Positions 47,105-59,335 of a stretch of 64,000 nucleotides of DNA are shown piece by piece. Each line of letters starts with the position of its first letter. The first letter of the stretch is position 1. The position numbers and the translations under genes are program-made. Location of the stretch: positions 63,968,001-64,032,000 of the forward strand of contig CM070907.1 in NCBI GenBank assembly GCA_036417435.1. Reading direction: 5' to 3'. Under the pieces are notes generated by a model that saw only the letters and a list, made by a program, of their open reading frames with translations, ran no database searches and was not told the DNA's origin. The stretch is from Inia geoffrensis (taxonomy: Eukaryota; Chordata; Mammalia; Artiodactyla; Iniidae).

Positions 47105-47228
47105 GATGCAAGAGGGAGGAGATACGGGAATATATGTATATGTATAGCTGATTCACTTTGTTATAAAGCAGACACTAACACACCATTGTAAAGCAATTAT
47201 ACTCCAATAAAGATGTTTAAAAAAAAAC
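47105..47228 (+). mobile_element. Severely 5'-truncated L1 (3' end only) with target-site duplication
   Basis: Only the last ~124 bases of an L1 3' UTR (ttcactttgttataaagcag, actatactccaataaagatg) plus A-tail remain. Flanked by gttagacaaa at 47095-47104 and 47229-47238. The text closely matches the tail of copy A. Confidence 0.93.
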
Positions 47229-47238
47229 GTTAGACAAA

Positions 47239-48484
47239 AAGGCAACTGTTTGAAAAAGGCAAGATGCAGAAACGGAAATTCATGGCAGCAGCTGCTAGGC
47301 TAAGCAGATGATAAAGGGGAACAAATTTGTGCCCTGGGTGTGTGTTCGGAGGTCAGGGCGGTGGCTCAGCGGGGTGAGGGGCGGGCTCTTTGTCCGCGGT
47401 GTGATTTGCCCATCTGGCCCATTCAGCATCCCCTGCACCCGCTGACCCCCGATTCACCAGCTCAGCTCCTTCCCATCTTCAGCTCTGAGCTTGTTAAACT
47501 GTAATGAGCATAGCCTCCTGCTTCCTCCTTGACTTTGCAACAGTCCGGACATACTTCCATAACGGGGGGTTGGGGGGGGAATGGTTTTCCCTGTTGACAG
47601 TCTTATTTCTCAGTGGGACAAAAATCGTCAGCTTTCTGGAGGAATCTTAAGGATCCCACTCGAGTTTGGGTTATTTTTGCTTTCAGTGTTTTTCAAGTAC
47701 GTTTTCTTTATGTATATAATTAGTGAGATTGAAAAGCCTAGTCAATTCCTAGTGAACAGTGATAAGGTTCTCTTCAGCTCCTTATCGCTTCAGTTGGCTT
47801 TTGTTTTCCCTTCTCACAAGATTTAACCACTCGACCCCTCCTCCCCTCAGCTCTTATTCAGCCTTAAATCCCCCTTCTGAAATCACTGAGCCTTTCCCCG
47901 AAGAGATGTACTTTGTTTCCTTTGTGGATTCACAGGTTAGAGCTTCAACTTGTATGGTTTATTATTGCTCTGGATTTTATCTGTGTCATCAGGCAGCCCA
48001 CAGAGCAAGCATTCAATGGGCTGTGAAACCAAATGTGGATTCTGACCAAAAGGTCAGTGTTTCTCCCTCCAGGTCATACCAATTATTCCCTGCAGGCCAC
48101 TCATTATCAGGAAAATGTGTGCTTCTCAGAGCAGGCGGATTTAGTTCTCCTCAGCTTGAATTTGGGGCTTGGTTTCAAATCTAAAAGACTGGCTTACAAA
48201 GGGTACAAGTGGAGACTGATCCACCAGCAGCATCCAAGTGATATGGATGGGAGGGACAGCTTTTTGCTTTTCAGGCATCAGAAAGAGCTCCACTTCGTTT
48301 TATGTTTTTGCAGGCTTGACCCTGCTGTTTCAAAGCAGGTTTTGAGATTTGAGCTCCATCAACATGTTATTTAACACTTTAATTTGCACAGTAAAATAAG
48401 GGATAGAAACCATGGTCACCATTTCAGGCTGTTGTCTCAGATTTTTGCCAATATAAATTTCAACTTCTTTGTATAGTAGCTGAG
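47239..48484. other. Unique sequence
   Basis: Frames at 47759-48184 and 48033-48374 have no family signature. A G-rich run lies at about 47564-47580. Confidence 0.35.
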
Positions 48485-48690
48485 AGCTTTCTCTTTGGAG
48501 GCAGATACGTCTGGGTTTGGATGCTCGCTAGCTGTGTGATCTTGGGAGATTTACTAGATCTTTCTGAACCTCAATTTTCTTATCTATAAAATGAGGATGA
48601 TAGTAACAGTATTGAACTCATAAAATGGTTGTGAGGATTAAATACCTGGTGCACAGTAAATCTGCAATAACTAGTAATTATTGCTATTTC
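48485..48690 (+). repeat. MIR
   Basis: Sense MIR: 'gctagctgtgtgatcttggg', 'aatgaggatgatagtaacag', 'gttgtgaggattaaatacct'. Confidence 0.85.
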
Positions 48691-48900
48691 AATGCTTCCT
48701 CTGTATTCCCACAGAACAATTCTGGGTATATCATAATTGCTAAATAAACATTGGTTAAATTGCACTTGACTAAATTTTCAAAGATCCAGCTTTCAAAGAA
48801 TCAATGTGAAATACTGGTATACCTCCAAGGTGGGTAATACCCAGAGTAGAGGCTGAATGTTCAGTGAGTTTTAGCTGTATTTTAATTATCATAGAAAATA

Positions 48901-48922
48901 CACACAAACACGTGCGTGCGCG

Positions 48923-48966
<44 letters not shown>
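48901..48966. repeat. Alternating purine-pyrimidine tract (CACG/CG/CA)n
   Basis: cacacaaacacgtgcgtgcg, then (CG)n, then a long CA run: over 60 bases, almost all alternating pyrimidine-purine. It is a classic Z-DNA-prone sequence, with retained CpGs in an otherwise CpG-poor area. Confidence 0.95.
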
Positions 48967-48970
<4 letters not shown>

Positions 48971-51450
48971 AAACCTTTTAGATACCATTTAAATGGATGT
49001 TGAATGTCCCCTGGGCTCCCCCATCTCACGGTGCAGGTAAGGTCACTTGCACCACTGGCCTTTAGTTTGCTAGATCTATGTCCCTCCACCTATCAAATGC
49101 CAAGGCCTCAGCTCACTCCCCCAACTTTGTGCATATCTAGGATTCTGCCCAGCAGAGAGGCAGGTTTTATAATCTGAATTACACCCGTGGCTCTGCTGCT
49201 TCCTTTCTGCTCACTGGGCTGTGGGCATCTGTTCCAGTCCCCAGCACTGCTGCAACTCTGCTCAGATCCCTGGCGAGTGACACTGACCACTGTAACTTCT
49301 GAAGCTGCTTTCTTGGCTGGTACTGTTTGAAACTCTGCTATTTCTACCTGTCTCTGCATTTCTGTGGTTCCCCACTTTTTCTCTTCTGCTGGAGAGTCTT
49401 CTAGAGTCTAGCTCTCTTGGTGGTGGCAGGGGAAGGTTGAGATGAAGGTCTAGGACACCTCTCGACACGATTCTTTCAGATTTACCACTCCCTTGGAAGA
49501 GTGCAGATCCCTGGACCTCGACAGATTTGGTCATTACATCTCTCCCCTTCTCAGAGCGCACAGATGGTCCTGGGAGGAGATGGGTCAAAGTGGATTCCAG
49601 GACAACCTCATATGTACTCTGAACCTCTGCTTCCTCCTGGCCAGCCTATCCTGGAAACTGTTTAAGTTTTTCTGGAGGAGAGGCATTTTCCCTATCTATA
49701 TTCAACCTTCGGTAGGTCCACCTGGTTTAATACACACGTGTATCAATCAGTTGTAATCAGGCTCAAGTTTTTCTTCATGAGACTCCAAGGCCACGTGCAA
49801 ATCAGCAATGTGCCCAGACAGTGATTTAAATGTCCCAAGCATCCTGTCACATTTAAGACATTTGTCTGCCTGGAGCATCCAGAGGACTGACCTCCAATAG
49901 GAGCTGTGTAAATTCAACAGAACTGCCTCCAAATCCAAGCTCTCACCCATTCGAGATGCCCTGCCACATGTCCTTAAAAATATTTGCTTTAACAAGATGT
50001 GTGACAGAAATGAAGGGAGGAATTGGAATTTCTTTACAAGTCAGGAGAATTATCAAAGTGGAGCTGGGAGCTTTCTAAAACTCCTGGTAATTACAGAGTA
50101 CATGAAATTACATAATTCTCACATTGGAAGGGACCTTAGAGATCATCTAGGTTTTATAATAAATCAGTGATGGTGCCAAGAATAGAAAGTTTGCTCTCTG
50201 CGAAGAGCTTTCTGGATGCGAGAAGACACTTAGCATCCATGCAGAGGGATTTCTAATGAAATGGAAAAAACCCTCTCCTTTAAGGAAGAAGACCATTCCT
50301 TACGATGAAAAGAATGATCACATTCAGCAGCCTTATTTCTCAGTTTTCATCAAAGCCTCATGTTTCAGAAAGAAAATTTCTCCTTTATAAGAAGAAAGTG
50401 AGAGACTGGATTGATACATAATGCACATGGTGGGCACTGGAGCTATCACAGAGAGAAAATTCATGGCAATTAACAAACTCTAAGTCAGGGATGTCTGATC
50501 TAATCACAAGTTCCAACTAGCTCTAACCAAGCCAAAACAATGAAAATCCTGGATAGAATAATAATTGATTGATAATAGGTGAGAATTAGTAGAGAAGATA
50601 TCAGATTGGAACAATATGTTTACATTTCTTAAATCTTACTTACTGTCCCATATATTGTACAACAGGATATTGAATGGGATTTTTCTTATTATGTCAGGAT
50701 TTCAGCTAAAGCCCCAACCTAAGGGCAAGAGGTGGTACCCCTCATTCTGTAAAGAAACCAAGGAACCATTAGACATGGCCTCCAGGAGTGCTCTGAGGAT
50801 CCAGAAGGATCCTCCAGCCATCACCCCTGTTGGCAGAAGATGAGAGCCCAGGGCTCCTTTCTTGTTGTTGGTAGACAAAGAAAGAAGCCTCCCAGGGGAC
50901 CACACCTGGAGATGAGTGCTGCTCTATGAGGGCGGGCTAGCATCTCAGTCTCTGGCTAGAGGCTTACTGAGCAGCCCATCTCGGTGGCTCATGAGAGAGC
51001 CTGAGCTGTGGGAGGTGGGAAATTCTGTAGCCAGAGGCTGGCCAAAGCAGTCAGTGATGGCGGGAGAGGAGAGAGACCAGTTGCATGGTGTGGTGATCTC
51101 CACTCTTCACACTGACCAGGATGAGTAGAGATTCTTGAAGGCCAAAGAGATACAACAAAAAGTAGCTGGGCTTGAGTCATTTGAGGGTATAACACCCCTG
51201 AGGGTGACCTGTTCAAGGGAGGGGACTGTAGCTGTAAGAGGCTGTAAGGTTTACCACCCTGGTCAGGAACTGGGCAGAAAGTCGTGGGAGGTCAGCCAGG
51301 GAGCTTTTCACCTAAGTCAGGTTCCCGTAAGGGCATCCAAGAAAACTTGCTCTTGTGTCTAATGACACAGCCAGCTTTGGGACACTTGCCACACAGAGGG
51401 CTTCAGCAACCATGAGAGAACTACAGAGAATACACTCAATATAAAGGCTT
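48967..51450. other. About 2.5 kb of unique sequence
   Basis: No gene recognised. A short old-repeat-like word (ggaagggaccttagagatca) lies near 50127. Confidence 0.4.
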
Positions 51451-51454
51451 TCAC

Positions 51455-51900
51455 TCCTTGTATTAGTTTCATAGGGCTGCCATAATACATTACTATAAAC
51501 TTGGTGGCTTAAAACAATAGGAGTGTGTTCTCTCACAATTCCAGAGGCCAGAAGTCTGAAATCAAGGTGTCAGCAGGGCTGGGGTCCCTCCAAAGGTTCT
51601 AAGGGGACAATCCATTCCTCGACCCTTCCAACTTCAGATGGCTCCAGGTGGCTTGTGGCTGCATCACCCTTATCTGACTTTATGGTCACACTGCCTCTTC
51701 CTCTTCTCTCTCTGTGTTTCTGATAAGGACATGTCATTGGATTTAGAACCCACTTGGATAACCCAGGATAATCTCATCTTAAGATCCTTAACTTAATCAT
51801 ATCTGCAAAGATCCCTTTTCCAAATAAGTTCATAATCAGAGGATCTGGGGATCAGGACCTGGACATATCATCTTTGAGGTAACAATTCAACTCACTACAT
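51455..51900 (-). repeat. MaLR-type LTR (MLT1-like)
   Basis: Reverse LTR: 'tgtattagtttcatagggct', 'ttggtggcttaaaacaatag', 'ggccagaagtctgaaatcaa', 'tcttaagatccttaacttaa', and the end 'ggtaacaattcaactcacta'. No internal coding region. Confidence 0.8.
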
Positions 51901-52297
51901 TCCTTGTCCCCCTTTCCTCCTCCAACCAGGTAGAGACCAGAAATTTCAAGGGGAGGGGGAAGAGGAGGGAAGAATAGACTAGATACGCCTTTTTCTTCCC
52001 CAGAGATTTCCCACTGCATGTGAAACAGGCCCAAGCTGGGAGAAGAATCTCTGAAGTGAACATGAGGTTGAAATTTTAAATTGTACCTTACTAAACTTTC
52101 ATTACTTCAAGGTAACTTTGAAGTTTTGAGATCTGTCTGAGACTTTCTCAAGGGTCATGAAAAGGAGACCTGACCAAACAGAACCAAAGGCCCTGATGGG
52201 AAGGGATAAAATGGGCCTTTCCTGTTGTACTTCATTGAAATCAGCATATTCAATAAAGTGGTTACACTAATATTAGTTAATAGTTTATGCTTTTCTA

Positions 52298-52805
52298 ACT
52301 CAAATGTCCATTGACAGAGGGATGGATAAAAAAAGATGTGGTACATATATGCAATGGAATATTACTCAGCTATACAAAGGAACAAAACAGTTCCATTTGC
52401 AGAGGCATGGATGGACCTAAAGATTGTCAAAGTTAAGTCAGAAAAACAAATATCATAAAATATCACTTATATGTGGAATCTAGAAAAATGGTAAAGATGA
52501 ACTTATTTGCAAAGCAGAAATAGAGTCACAGATGTAGAGAACGTATGGTTACGAAGGGGGGAAGGGGAGGTGGGATGAATTGGGGGATTGGGATTGACAA
52601 TATACACACTACTATGTATAAAATAGATGACTAATGAGAACCTGCTGTATAGCACAGGGAACTCTACTCAGTGCTCTGCGGTGACCTAGATGGGAGGGAA
52701 ATCTGGAAGGGAGGGGACATATACATGTGGCTGGTTCACTTTGCTGCACGACAGGGGCTAGCACAGTACTGTTAAGCAACTATACTCCAATGAAAATTAA
52801 TTAAA
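52298..52805 (+). mobile_element. 5'-truncated L1 with 19-bp target-site duplication
   Basis: Starts in the ORF2 C-terminal coding region (the nucleotide text matches MEYYSAIK-type sequence: atggaatattactcagctat) and runs through the 3' UTR to actatactccaatgaaaatt. Flanked by aatagtttatgcttttcta at 52279-52297 and 52806-52824. Confidence 0.96.
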
Positions 52806-52824
52806 AATAGTTTATGCTTTTCTA

Positions 52825-55250
52825 CTATAAGGTCTCTGAGGTTTTTTTAAAATAAGAAAAGTAAAATTTCGAGGTGGAGTGTGCTAATATATGTTCTCAG
52901 TAACCATCATATTAAGAAGAGACTATTTGTTTGGGACAACTATCCATGGAAACCCAAACTATAACATTGTACTAAACATCAATCACTGAAGCAGGAAGAA
53001 TGAGGACAAACAGTTCTCTTATTAGCAGATTTCTTACCCACCTACCTGACCACCAACTCCAGATACGGACTGATCAGGAAAGTACCTACCCCATCCATCA
53101 AAATTCTAATAATGCAGCCTCATATCACTTGAAATTTGTAAGAGCTCTGCCAGAATGCTGGCTAGACTGAGTGGTTATTAATGGAAACCTCAAGGTCAAA
53201 TGAACAGCTAAAAAGGCAATTGTCTATTTGAACAATTGGTTTTTTTGAGATTACAGAAAATTTCTAACCTAAATACCTCTCTGTTCCTTCATGGCTTTTA
53301 GCTATAATTTTATTTATTTCAGCTGTTTTCAGCTTGTTGTAATCTTTGTGATGTTGACTTTGTTACTCATGTGTTAGGTTTCACTCATCGTTTTGCATCA
53401 CGCACACATTGGCAAACTGGCGTTCTGGGATTGCATTAACAGGAACTTTGGGACAGGGTAGAGCTCTGTGGTAAGCCAGTGGAGACCACTGTTCTAGTAT
53501 TCAGTCAGCTATAAGGTCAACCCTCAGAAGCTTTCATTTAGTTATTTTTGCAAGTCCTGGACTTCTTAGAGAAAGAGAAACACCAACAAAATAAGAAAAT
53601 ATCAAGGTCAGTAAGGAAAAAATGACATGGTAAGCCTGGACTCAATCACATTCTGCCCAATATCCTCCTACTTCTACCTCAAGAGTTACTGGTCTGCAAA
53701 GCTAGAATTCATATTCAGTTTAATGACTTTCAAAAATGTTAAGGCAAAGACAAAAAAGGTGGTTGAATTCATTTCAATAAAATGTGAAAACCCACAAGGA
53801 TCCATTTAATCCTGAGTTAACTGGAAATATCAGTTGTCCAGTTACCACTATTGTCTGAGTTTTGGTATAATCAATCTATTCTCCTTGTCTCTACCTTAAG
53901 TGATAGGTTGAGGATGGGAAAGCGGTTGGAGGGCAGACAGAATTTAGTAAGAAAAAGAGCTGACAAGAGGAGAGGGTAATACAGAGTTCAGAGATGAAGC
54001 AACTCTGGAGCACAGGCATCTAGCATGTAGCTCATGGACCAAATACCATCACTCTGATAGAGAATTTTAGCCAAAACAAAGAATGCTCCCTAATTAGATG
54101 ACACACCTGAACTAGAAAGCCGGAGTTCTGTAACTACCCTGTCTGGGTCTCTATTGTATAGAGATGTCACCCTAGCAGGTTTTAATTTATTAATCAGGAA
54201 GAAAGTGGATGCTATTATCTAACTTGGGTTTCATTAATTAATACTAGATCGTGATACCAGGGCAATAAAACAGATTATTCAGTATAGGAAATAATGACTT
54301 GGAATAAGCTTTCCTATGCATATGACTCACTGCAATTTCATTCAATAACCCATGCCAAGCGTGGATCATCTTGACTCATTTTTGTCAGTAGTGAAACATC
54401 ACACAGACATATGAAAATTCCCGGCTGCCTCTGCCCTGGACGTCCTGACAGTGCCTGGGATCCTGTCCCTCAGAGCCTTTTCCAGACAGTCTTGGTTCCT
54501 TGGGGAGCCTGAAGCAGATTTGCTCATGATCCTGTCTGACTCTTAGGGCCAGTATGTGGCGAGTCCCAACAAGCCAAAACCACCCAAATGCCAAAATCAG
54601 TAAAACAGGAAAGATGAGCATAAAATGATTCAACTTCCTTGGTTGCCACAATGGAATGCAGTGCATGTTTTCTATGCTTAAAAATCATAGGAAACGGTGT
54701 CCTCTTTACAAGATTAAAACAGTTACTTGGTTTTTAGAATACTATAAAAGCTTAGGAAGAAACTAAAGCTTAGGACTAAAACCAAATCTTAACACTGGAT
54801 ATATTTAACCCCAGTTTATCAATCACAGTGGGAGTACAGCTTGTTTATTTCTTGGAGCAAATATACAAAACAGTGCTTTGGTGACAGAGTGTTTAAAAGC
54901 TAACAAATGTGTGTGATGTAGAAAAAGAAATGATATATAAACAAGCTGTATATTATTTTTGTTTCTTTTTATTGGTTTTGTTGTAGGTATAGCTTACATT
55001 ATTAACAGCCCAAAGTATTGATAGTAGCTGTCATACAAATAGGCATAAGATGCAGAATAGGAAATAGACATACTCTTTTACTTGTTTTGGCATTAATTAA
55101 TAATTAGCAATTTAGATTTGTCAGAAAAGTGTATACTGGAAAATGTTGTGGAGTTCCTCCTCTGAGGCAGGAATATCAGGGATGCATTGATGCTGGCCTC
55201 TCTTACTGGCTGGCTGAGGATTACGGCTCTGGATTGCTCTAGAAGTGCTC
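52825..55250. other. Unique AT-rich sequence
   Basis: No gene recognised. A minus-strand frame at 54385-54666 has a hydrophobic stretch (FPVLLILAFGWFWLV) but no family match that I know. Confidence 0.4.
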
Positions 55251-55254
55251 TCTC

Positions 55255-55420
55255 TCTCACCTTGCTCTTTGAAGGGCCTTCTTGCTTTTATTCAAGCAGT
55301 TCCCTCCTCCTGGAACACTTTTTACTCATCAATGTCTAAATCACAGATATTTTGAAAGGCCTGATTCATAAGTCTCCAAGCCTTGCTTAGTACATCTTTC
55401 CTCTCTGAACTCCCACCACT
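55255..55420 (+). repeat. L2 fragment
   Basis: 'ttcaagcagttccctcctcc', 'tggaacactttttactcatc' and 'gtacatctttcctctctgaa' fit L2. Confidence 0.6.
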
Positions 55421-57050
55421 CAAGGTCACAGTCAGCACTTTAAGCGGGTGATTTCCCAAATCTTGATCCCCAAAGACCTCCTTTCTCCCTTCTATGAATG
55501 TCACCTTTTGAAAAGGTGTATCTCCCAAGTAAACAATATTTATTAAGAAAAAATCCATCTATTCAATCAGTGCTTTTTGCTTGAGCAGTTATTGTGTAAC
55601 TATCAATAATGTCATTTCAATTTAGTATTACGAATTGCATAATCACATGAGTCACTGTCATGTTTGTGGCACTAATTATAATAATGAGGGAAAAGTTAAC
55701 TCAGCAGTTAGTGGCCTAACTCCAGCTGTTGCACTATACTTGTGTCCAAGGTCATGCCTGTACTCGATGTGTTCCGTTGGACTACTGAAATCACCAAATA
55801 TGTGGCTGTAAAGACATGTCACCCACCAATTGACTGCATCCTAGAAATTCCAATGATGTCATCAACAAGCGATCAAAGCTACTGGTGAGCATGAGCTAAG
55901 CAGCATTAATGCAGGGGTGGTAATATTGCAGCCTGAAGAAACCTGACCTTTTATTTTAGCAGGTGTGGCAAGCTTGTTCTTTCTGCAAAGCTTTATTTAA
56001 TTCTGAAAATAGCTCTTAAAACGTCAGCTTACTGTCTAAAAGCCCTCAGGTTCCAGGGAGGCTAAAGTGAGAATGAGGAACTCTTATTCTAAGCCTCTCT
56101 GATTCTTTTACCAAATTTCAGTTGTATTCAACATTGCTGTAACTTCAAAGGTTCTGGTTCCAGAAAAACATTGATCATAGCTGACTAGCCAAAATGTCAA
56201 ATAGGAACTATTAAAGGGAAAAGCTTAGAGTCAATTATAGAGTCCTGTGTATCCAAACACACACTTGGCTGAGCTTGGAAGGAACACTTCTTAACTTTAG
56301 TCTCATAGAAATAACCTTTAAAGAAGAAATTATAAGGGTATAACGTACTGCAGCCCTACTGTGTGCTAGGCAAGTCATATTCATTATCTCTAGTCTACCA
56401 ACAGCTTTGCATAGTAGGTTTATTGTCTCAATATAATTTATATTGAGATTTATATTTTTATAAATTTATATATTTTTATATAAAAATTTATATTTTTGTG
56501 CAATCAAATTTTCTTCTTTAAACCCGGTGCCCTTCTTCTGTTCAAACTCGCCTTTGACACTGGTTATACACAGGGTAAAGTCATTACAACAGAAATGAAA
56601 AGAGAATCAAATGAATATGGTTCTTGTCTATACAGTCTAAACAACAGACTTAGAAGAACGCTTTCAAGGTGAATTTTGACCACGACAGAAAACATACAAA
56701 TTCTTGGGCTAAGGGTCTAAAAGAAAGAAAAACAACAAATTCCTAATTTCATCTTTTATAAAGAGCTGTGCTGTTTCTAGTTCACCCCTGTGTCTAGAGT
56801 ATAGCCCTTTGGAGCCCCAACTGAAGATCTGGAGTATCTGTTTGTGTCCCTCTTCCTTAGAGGGCCTTGAACTTTAATTTTTGTCTTTCAAGTAGTCAGC
56901 CACTAGGGCAAGCTCATCTAGGCTTCTCAGCCTCCTATCAACTGCTTTCTGCTTGGGGACCACTCAGGACTTGGCAAATGCCTCATGGACTCACTTCTCT
57001 ACACTTTCCTTCCTGAGAGGTTCTTGGTCTCTCAAGTGCTGCATGCTTTG
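55421..57050. other. Unique AT-rich sequence
   Basis: A MIR-like scrap near 56360-56430 ('ctactgtgtgctaggcaagt') and an AT palindrome listed separately. Otherwise nothing recognised. Confidence 0.4.
56431..56497. repeat. AT-rich tract with adjacent palindromes
   Basis: Contains tataaatttata and ttttatataaaa, each its own reverse complement, within nearly pure A/T sequence. It could extrude as a small cruciform. Confidence 0.8.
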
Positions 57051-57054
57051 GTAT

Positions 57055-57410
57055 CTTGGTCAGTTCGGGCTGCTATAACAAATATACCATAGACTGGGTG
57101 GCTTAAACAACAAACATTTGTTTCTCACAGTTCTGGAGGCTGGAAGTCCAAGGTCAGGGTGCCAGAAGGGTGAAGGCCCTCTTCCTGGTTTACAGATGGC
57201 CATCTTCTCATTGAAACCTCTCATGGCAGAGAGAGAGAGCAAACTCTCTCATGTCTCTTCTTATAAGGGCATTGATCCCATCACAAAATCTCCACCTTCG
57301 TGTCCTAATTACTGCCCCAAAGCGCCAGCTCCAAACACCATCACATAGGGGATTAGGGTATCAACATACGAATTTTGGGGGGATACAAACGTTCAGTCTA
57401 AAGCACATGA
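57055..57410 (-). repeat. MaLR-type LTR (MLT1/MST-like)
   Basis: Reverse LTR: 'gttcgggctgctataacaaa', 'actgggtggcttaaacaaca', 'ctggaggctggaagtccaag', 'ttcttataagggcattgatc', 'gtatcaacatacgaattttg'. Confidence 0.85.
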
Positions 57411-58593
57411 TAAACTTAAACGCTAATTTTTGAATGCTGTCTCCCTAAGACTGTAAAGGCTCTGCTCAGCTGCTGTTTTCTGCTTGTTTTCTGCTCATAT
57501 CTTTTCACATCTCACTGTTTTGGAATGAGTAAATGCCTCAAAGGGAAAGCAATGTAGCATAGGACTGTGGCACATGCACAGAGTCTGTATGCCCCTCCAT
57601 GTTCCTTTGAGAGCAGCAGAATGTTTTCCCTTGTGCTGCAATCAGTGTGGAGGTGACGCTAGTTGCTGGGCAGACCCAAGGGACCTGGTAGTCTAGAGGG
57701 AAGGACACAGTAGCAGATAATGACCAAGGACCATTGTCCTGTGCCTGCCCCAATCACATACTTTAAGGCATGGATCTCCTTAAACCCACAGGGAAAAAAA
57801 AAAAAAGAAGAGGAGAGGGGTAGAAATCCTACATTGAGTATGATTCAGTTTTCATCATCTCATCAGGTAGAATAGAGACTTAAGATAGAACTAAAGCTCA
57901 GTCACAGAAAAATAAAGACAATTATATATTTTTTGCATATCTGAGTTTGTAGTCCATGCAGTTCATTCCTGTTAATGGGATCACTCCATAAATATTGCTC
58001 TGTGACTTGCTTAACTATATACCATATAAAATTCCCCAGATAACATATATAGACCTATATTTTTCCTTTCATAGTTGCATAGTAGTCCCTAGTAAGGTTG
58101 GATATAATTTATTACTCCATTCTATACCATTAATGAGTGACTAGGAGATTTTTCATTATTTATATTATAAACTGCATTATCATATTCTCATCCTTTTATC
58201 ATTGAATGACAAAAACCCTAGAAGTGGAAATGCCAGTTTAAAATATATCTACATTAAGAATTTTAATAGATGCTGCTCAATTAATCTCCTCAGTTATAGC
58301 AATTTATATTCTCATCACTGGTATACAAACATGTCCTTTTTGCACACTCACAAAACACTGATGCTATCAGTTTCACTATTTTTGTTAATCAAATGGGAAA
58401 CAATAATACTTCATTATTGTGTTAATTTTTACTTTCCTGACCAACAGTGAGGGTGAGAATCTTTTATATTTCTATTGTCTAGTTATAATTCCTTTTCTGT
58501 AAACTATTTGTTTCATTGATTCATAGTTTTCTGATCCTTTTCTTAATAATTTATAGTCATTCTTTTATTGTATGCCTATTAATCCCTTTTCTG
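57411..58593. other. Unique AT-rich sequence
   Basis: A possible old L1 antisense-like stretch near 57960-58500 (mobile-element-like phrases but too decayed to call). No gene. Confidence 0.35.
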
Positions 58594-58608
58594 CTACATG
58601 ATACTTTT

Positions 58609-58929
58609 TAAAAATTAATTAATTAATGTATTTATTTATTTTTGGCTGCATTGGGTCTTCATTGCTGCCCGTGGGCTTTCTCTAGCTGCAGTGAGCAGGG
58701 GTTACTCTTTATTGCAGTGTGCCGGCTTCTCATTGTGGTAGCTTCTCTTGTTGTGGAGCACAGGCTCTAGGTGTGCGGGCTTCAGTAGTTGTGGCATGCA
58801 GGCTCAGTAGTTGTGCCTCACGGGCTTAGTTGCTCCGTGGCATGTGGGATCTTCCCAGATCAGGGCTCGAACCCGTGTCCCCTGCACTGGCAGGCGGATT
58901 CTTAACCACTTTGCCACCAGGGAAGTCCC
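58609..58929 (-). mobile_element. CHR-type SINE, long form, antisense, 15-bp target-site duplication
   Basis: Reverse copy from 'ttggctgcattgggtcttca' to 'ccaccagggaagtcc', flanked by ctacatgatactttt at 58594-58608 and 58930-58944. Confidence 0.96.
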
Positions 58930-59039
58930 CTACATGATACTTTTAATAGTTAATATTTATTGAGTGCATATTTTGCCAGATACAGGATTAAATGCTTTAG
59001 GATACTATCTTAATCTTTATAAAAACCTCATGTTATTAC

Positions 59040-59335
59040 TACACTCAGTAGAATGGCTAAAATAAAAACCACTGACAATACAAAGTGTTGGTGAAGAAGA
59101 GGAACAAAGGAGTTCATACATCGCTGGTGGGAATACAAAATGTACAACCACTTTGGGAAACAGTTGGACAGTTTCTTATAAAGTTAAACATATGCTTATT
59201 ATATGACCAAGCGATCCCACTCTGTATCTATCCATGATAAATAAAAACATATGTCCACAAATATATTTACTTGCATGTTCATAGACTATTCATAGTAATC
59301 AAATAGTTCCATATTGAAAAGAACCCAAACATGGT
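59040..59335 (+). repeat. Ancient L1 ORF2 3' fragment
   Basis: Decayed L1 text: 'ggctaaaataaaaaccactg', 'tggtgggaatacaaaatgta', 'gaccaagcgatcccactctg'. Much older than copies A to C. Confidence 0.75.

Noticed and set aside
47759..48374. Overlapping plus-strand frames upstream of ME3
   Set aside because: Unrecognised, overlapping in two frames, no splice context; treated as chance.
48770..49089. Minus-strand frames with CVCVCVCV
   Set aside because: Translation of the CG/CA repeat.
54385..54666. Minus-strand frame with a hydrophobic segment
   Set aside because: One hydrophobic stretch in 93 codons is not evidence of a gene, and there is no family match I know.
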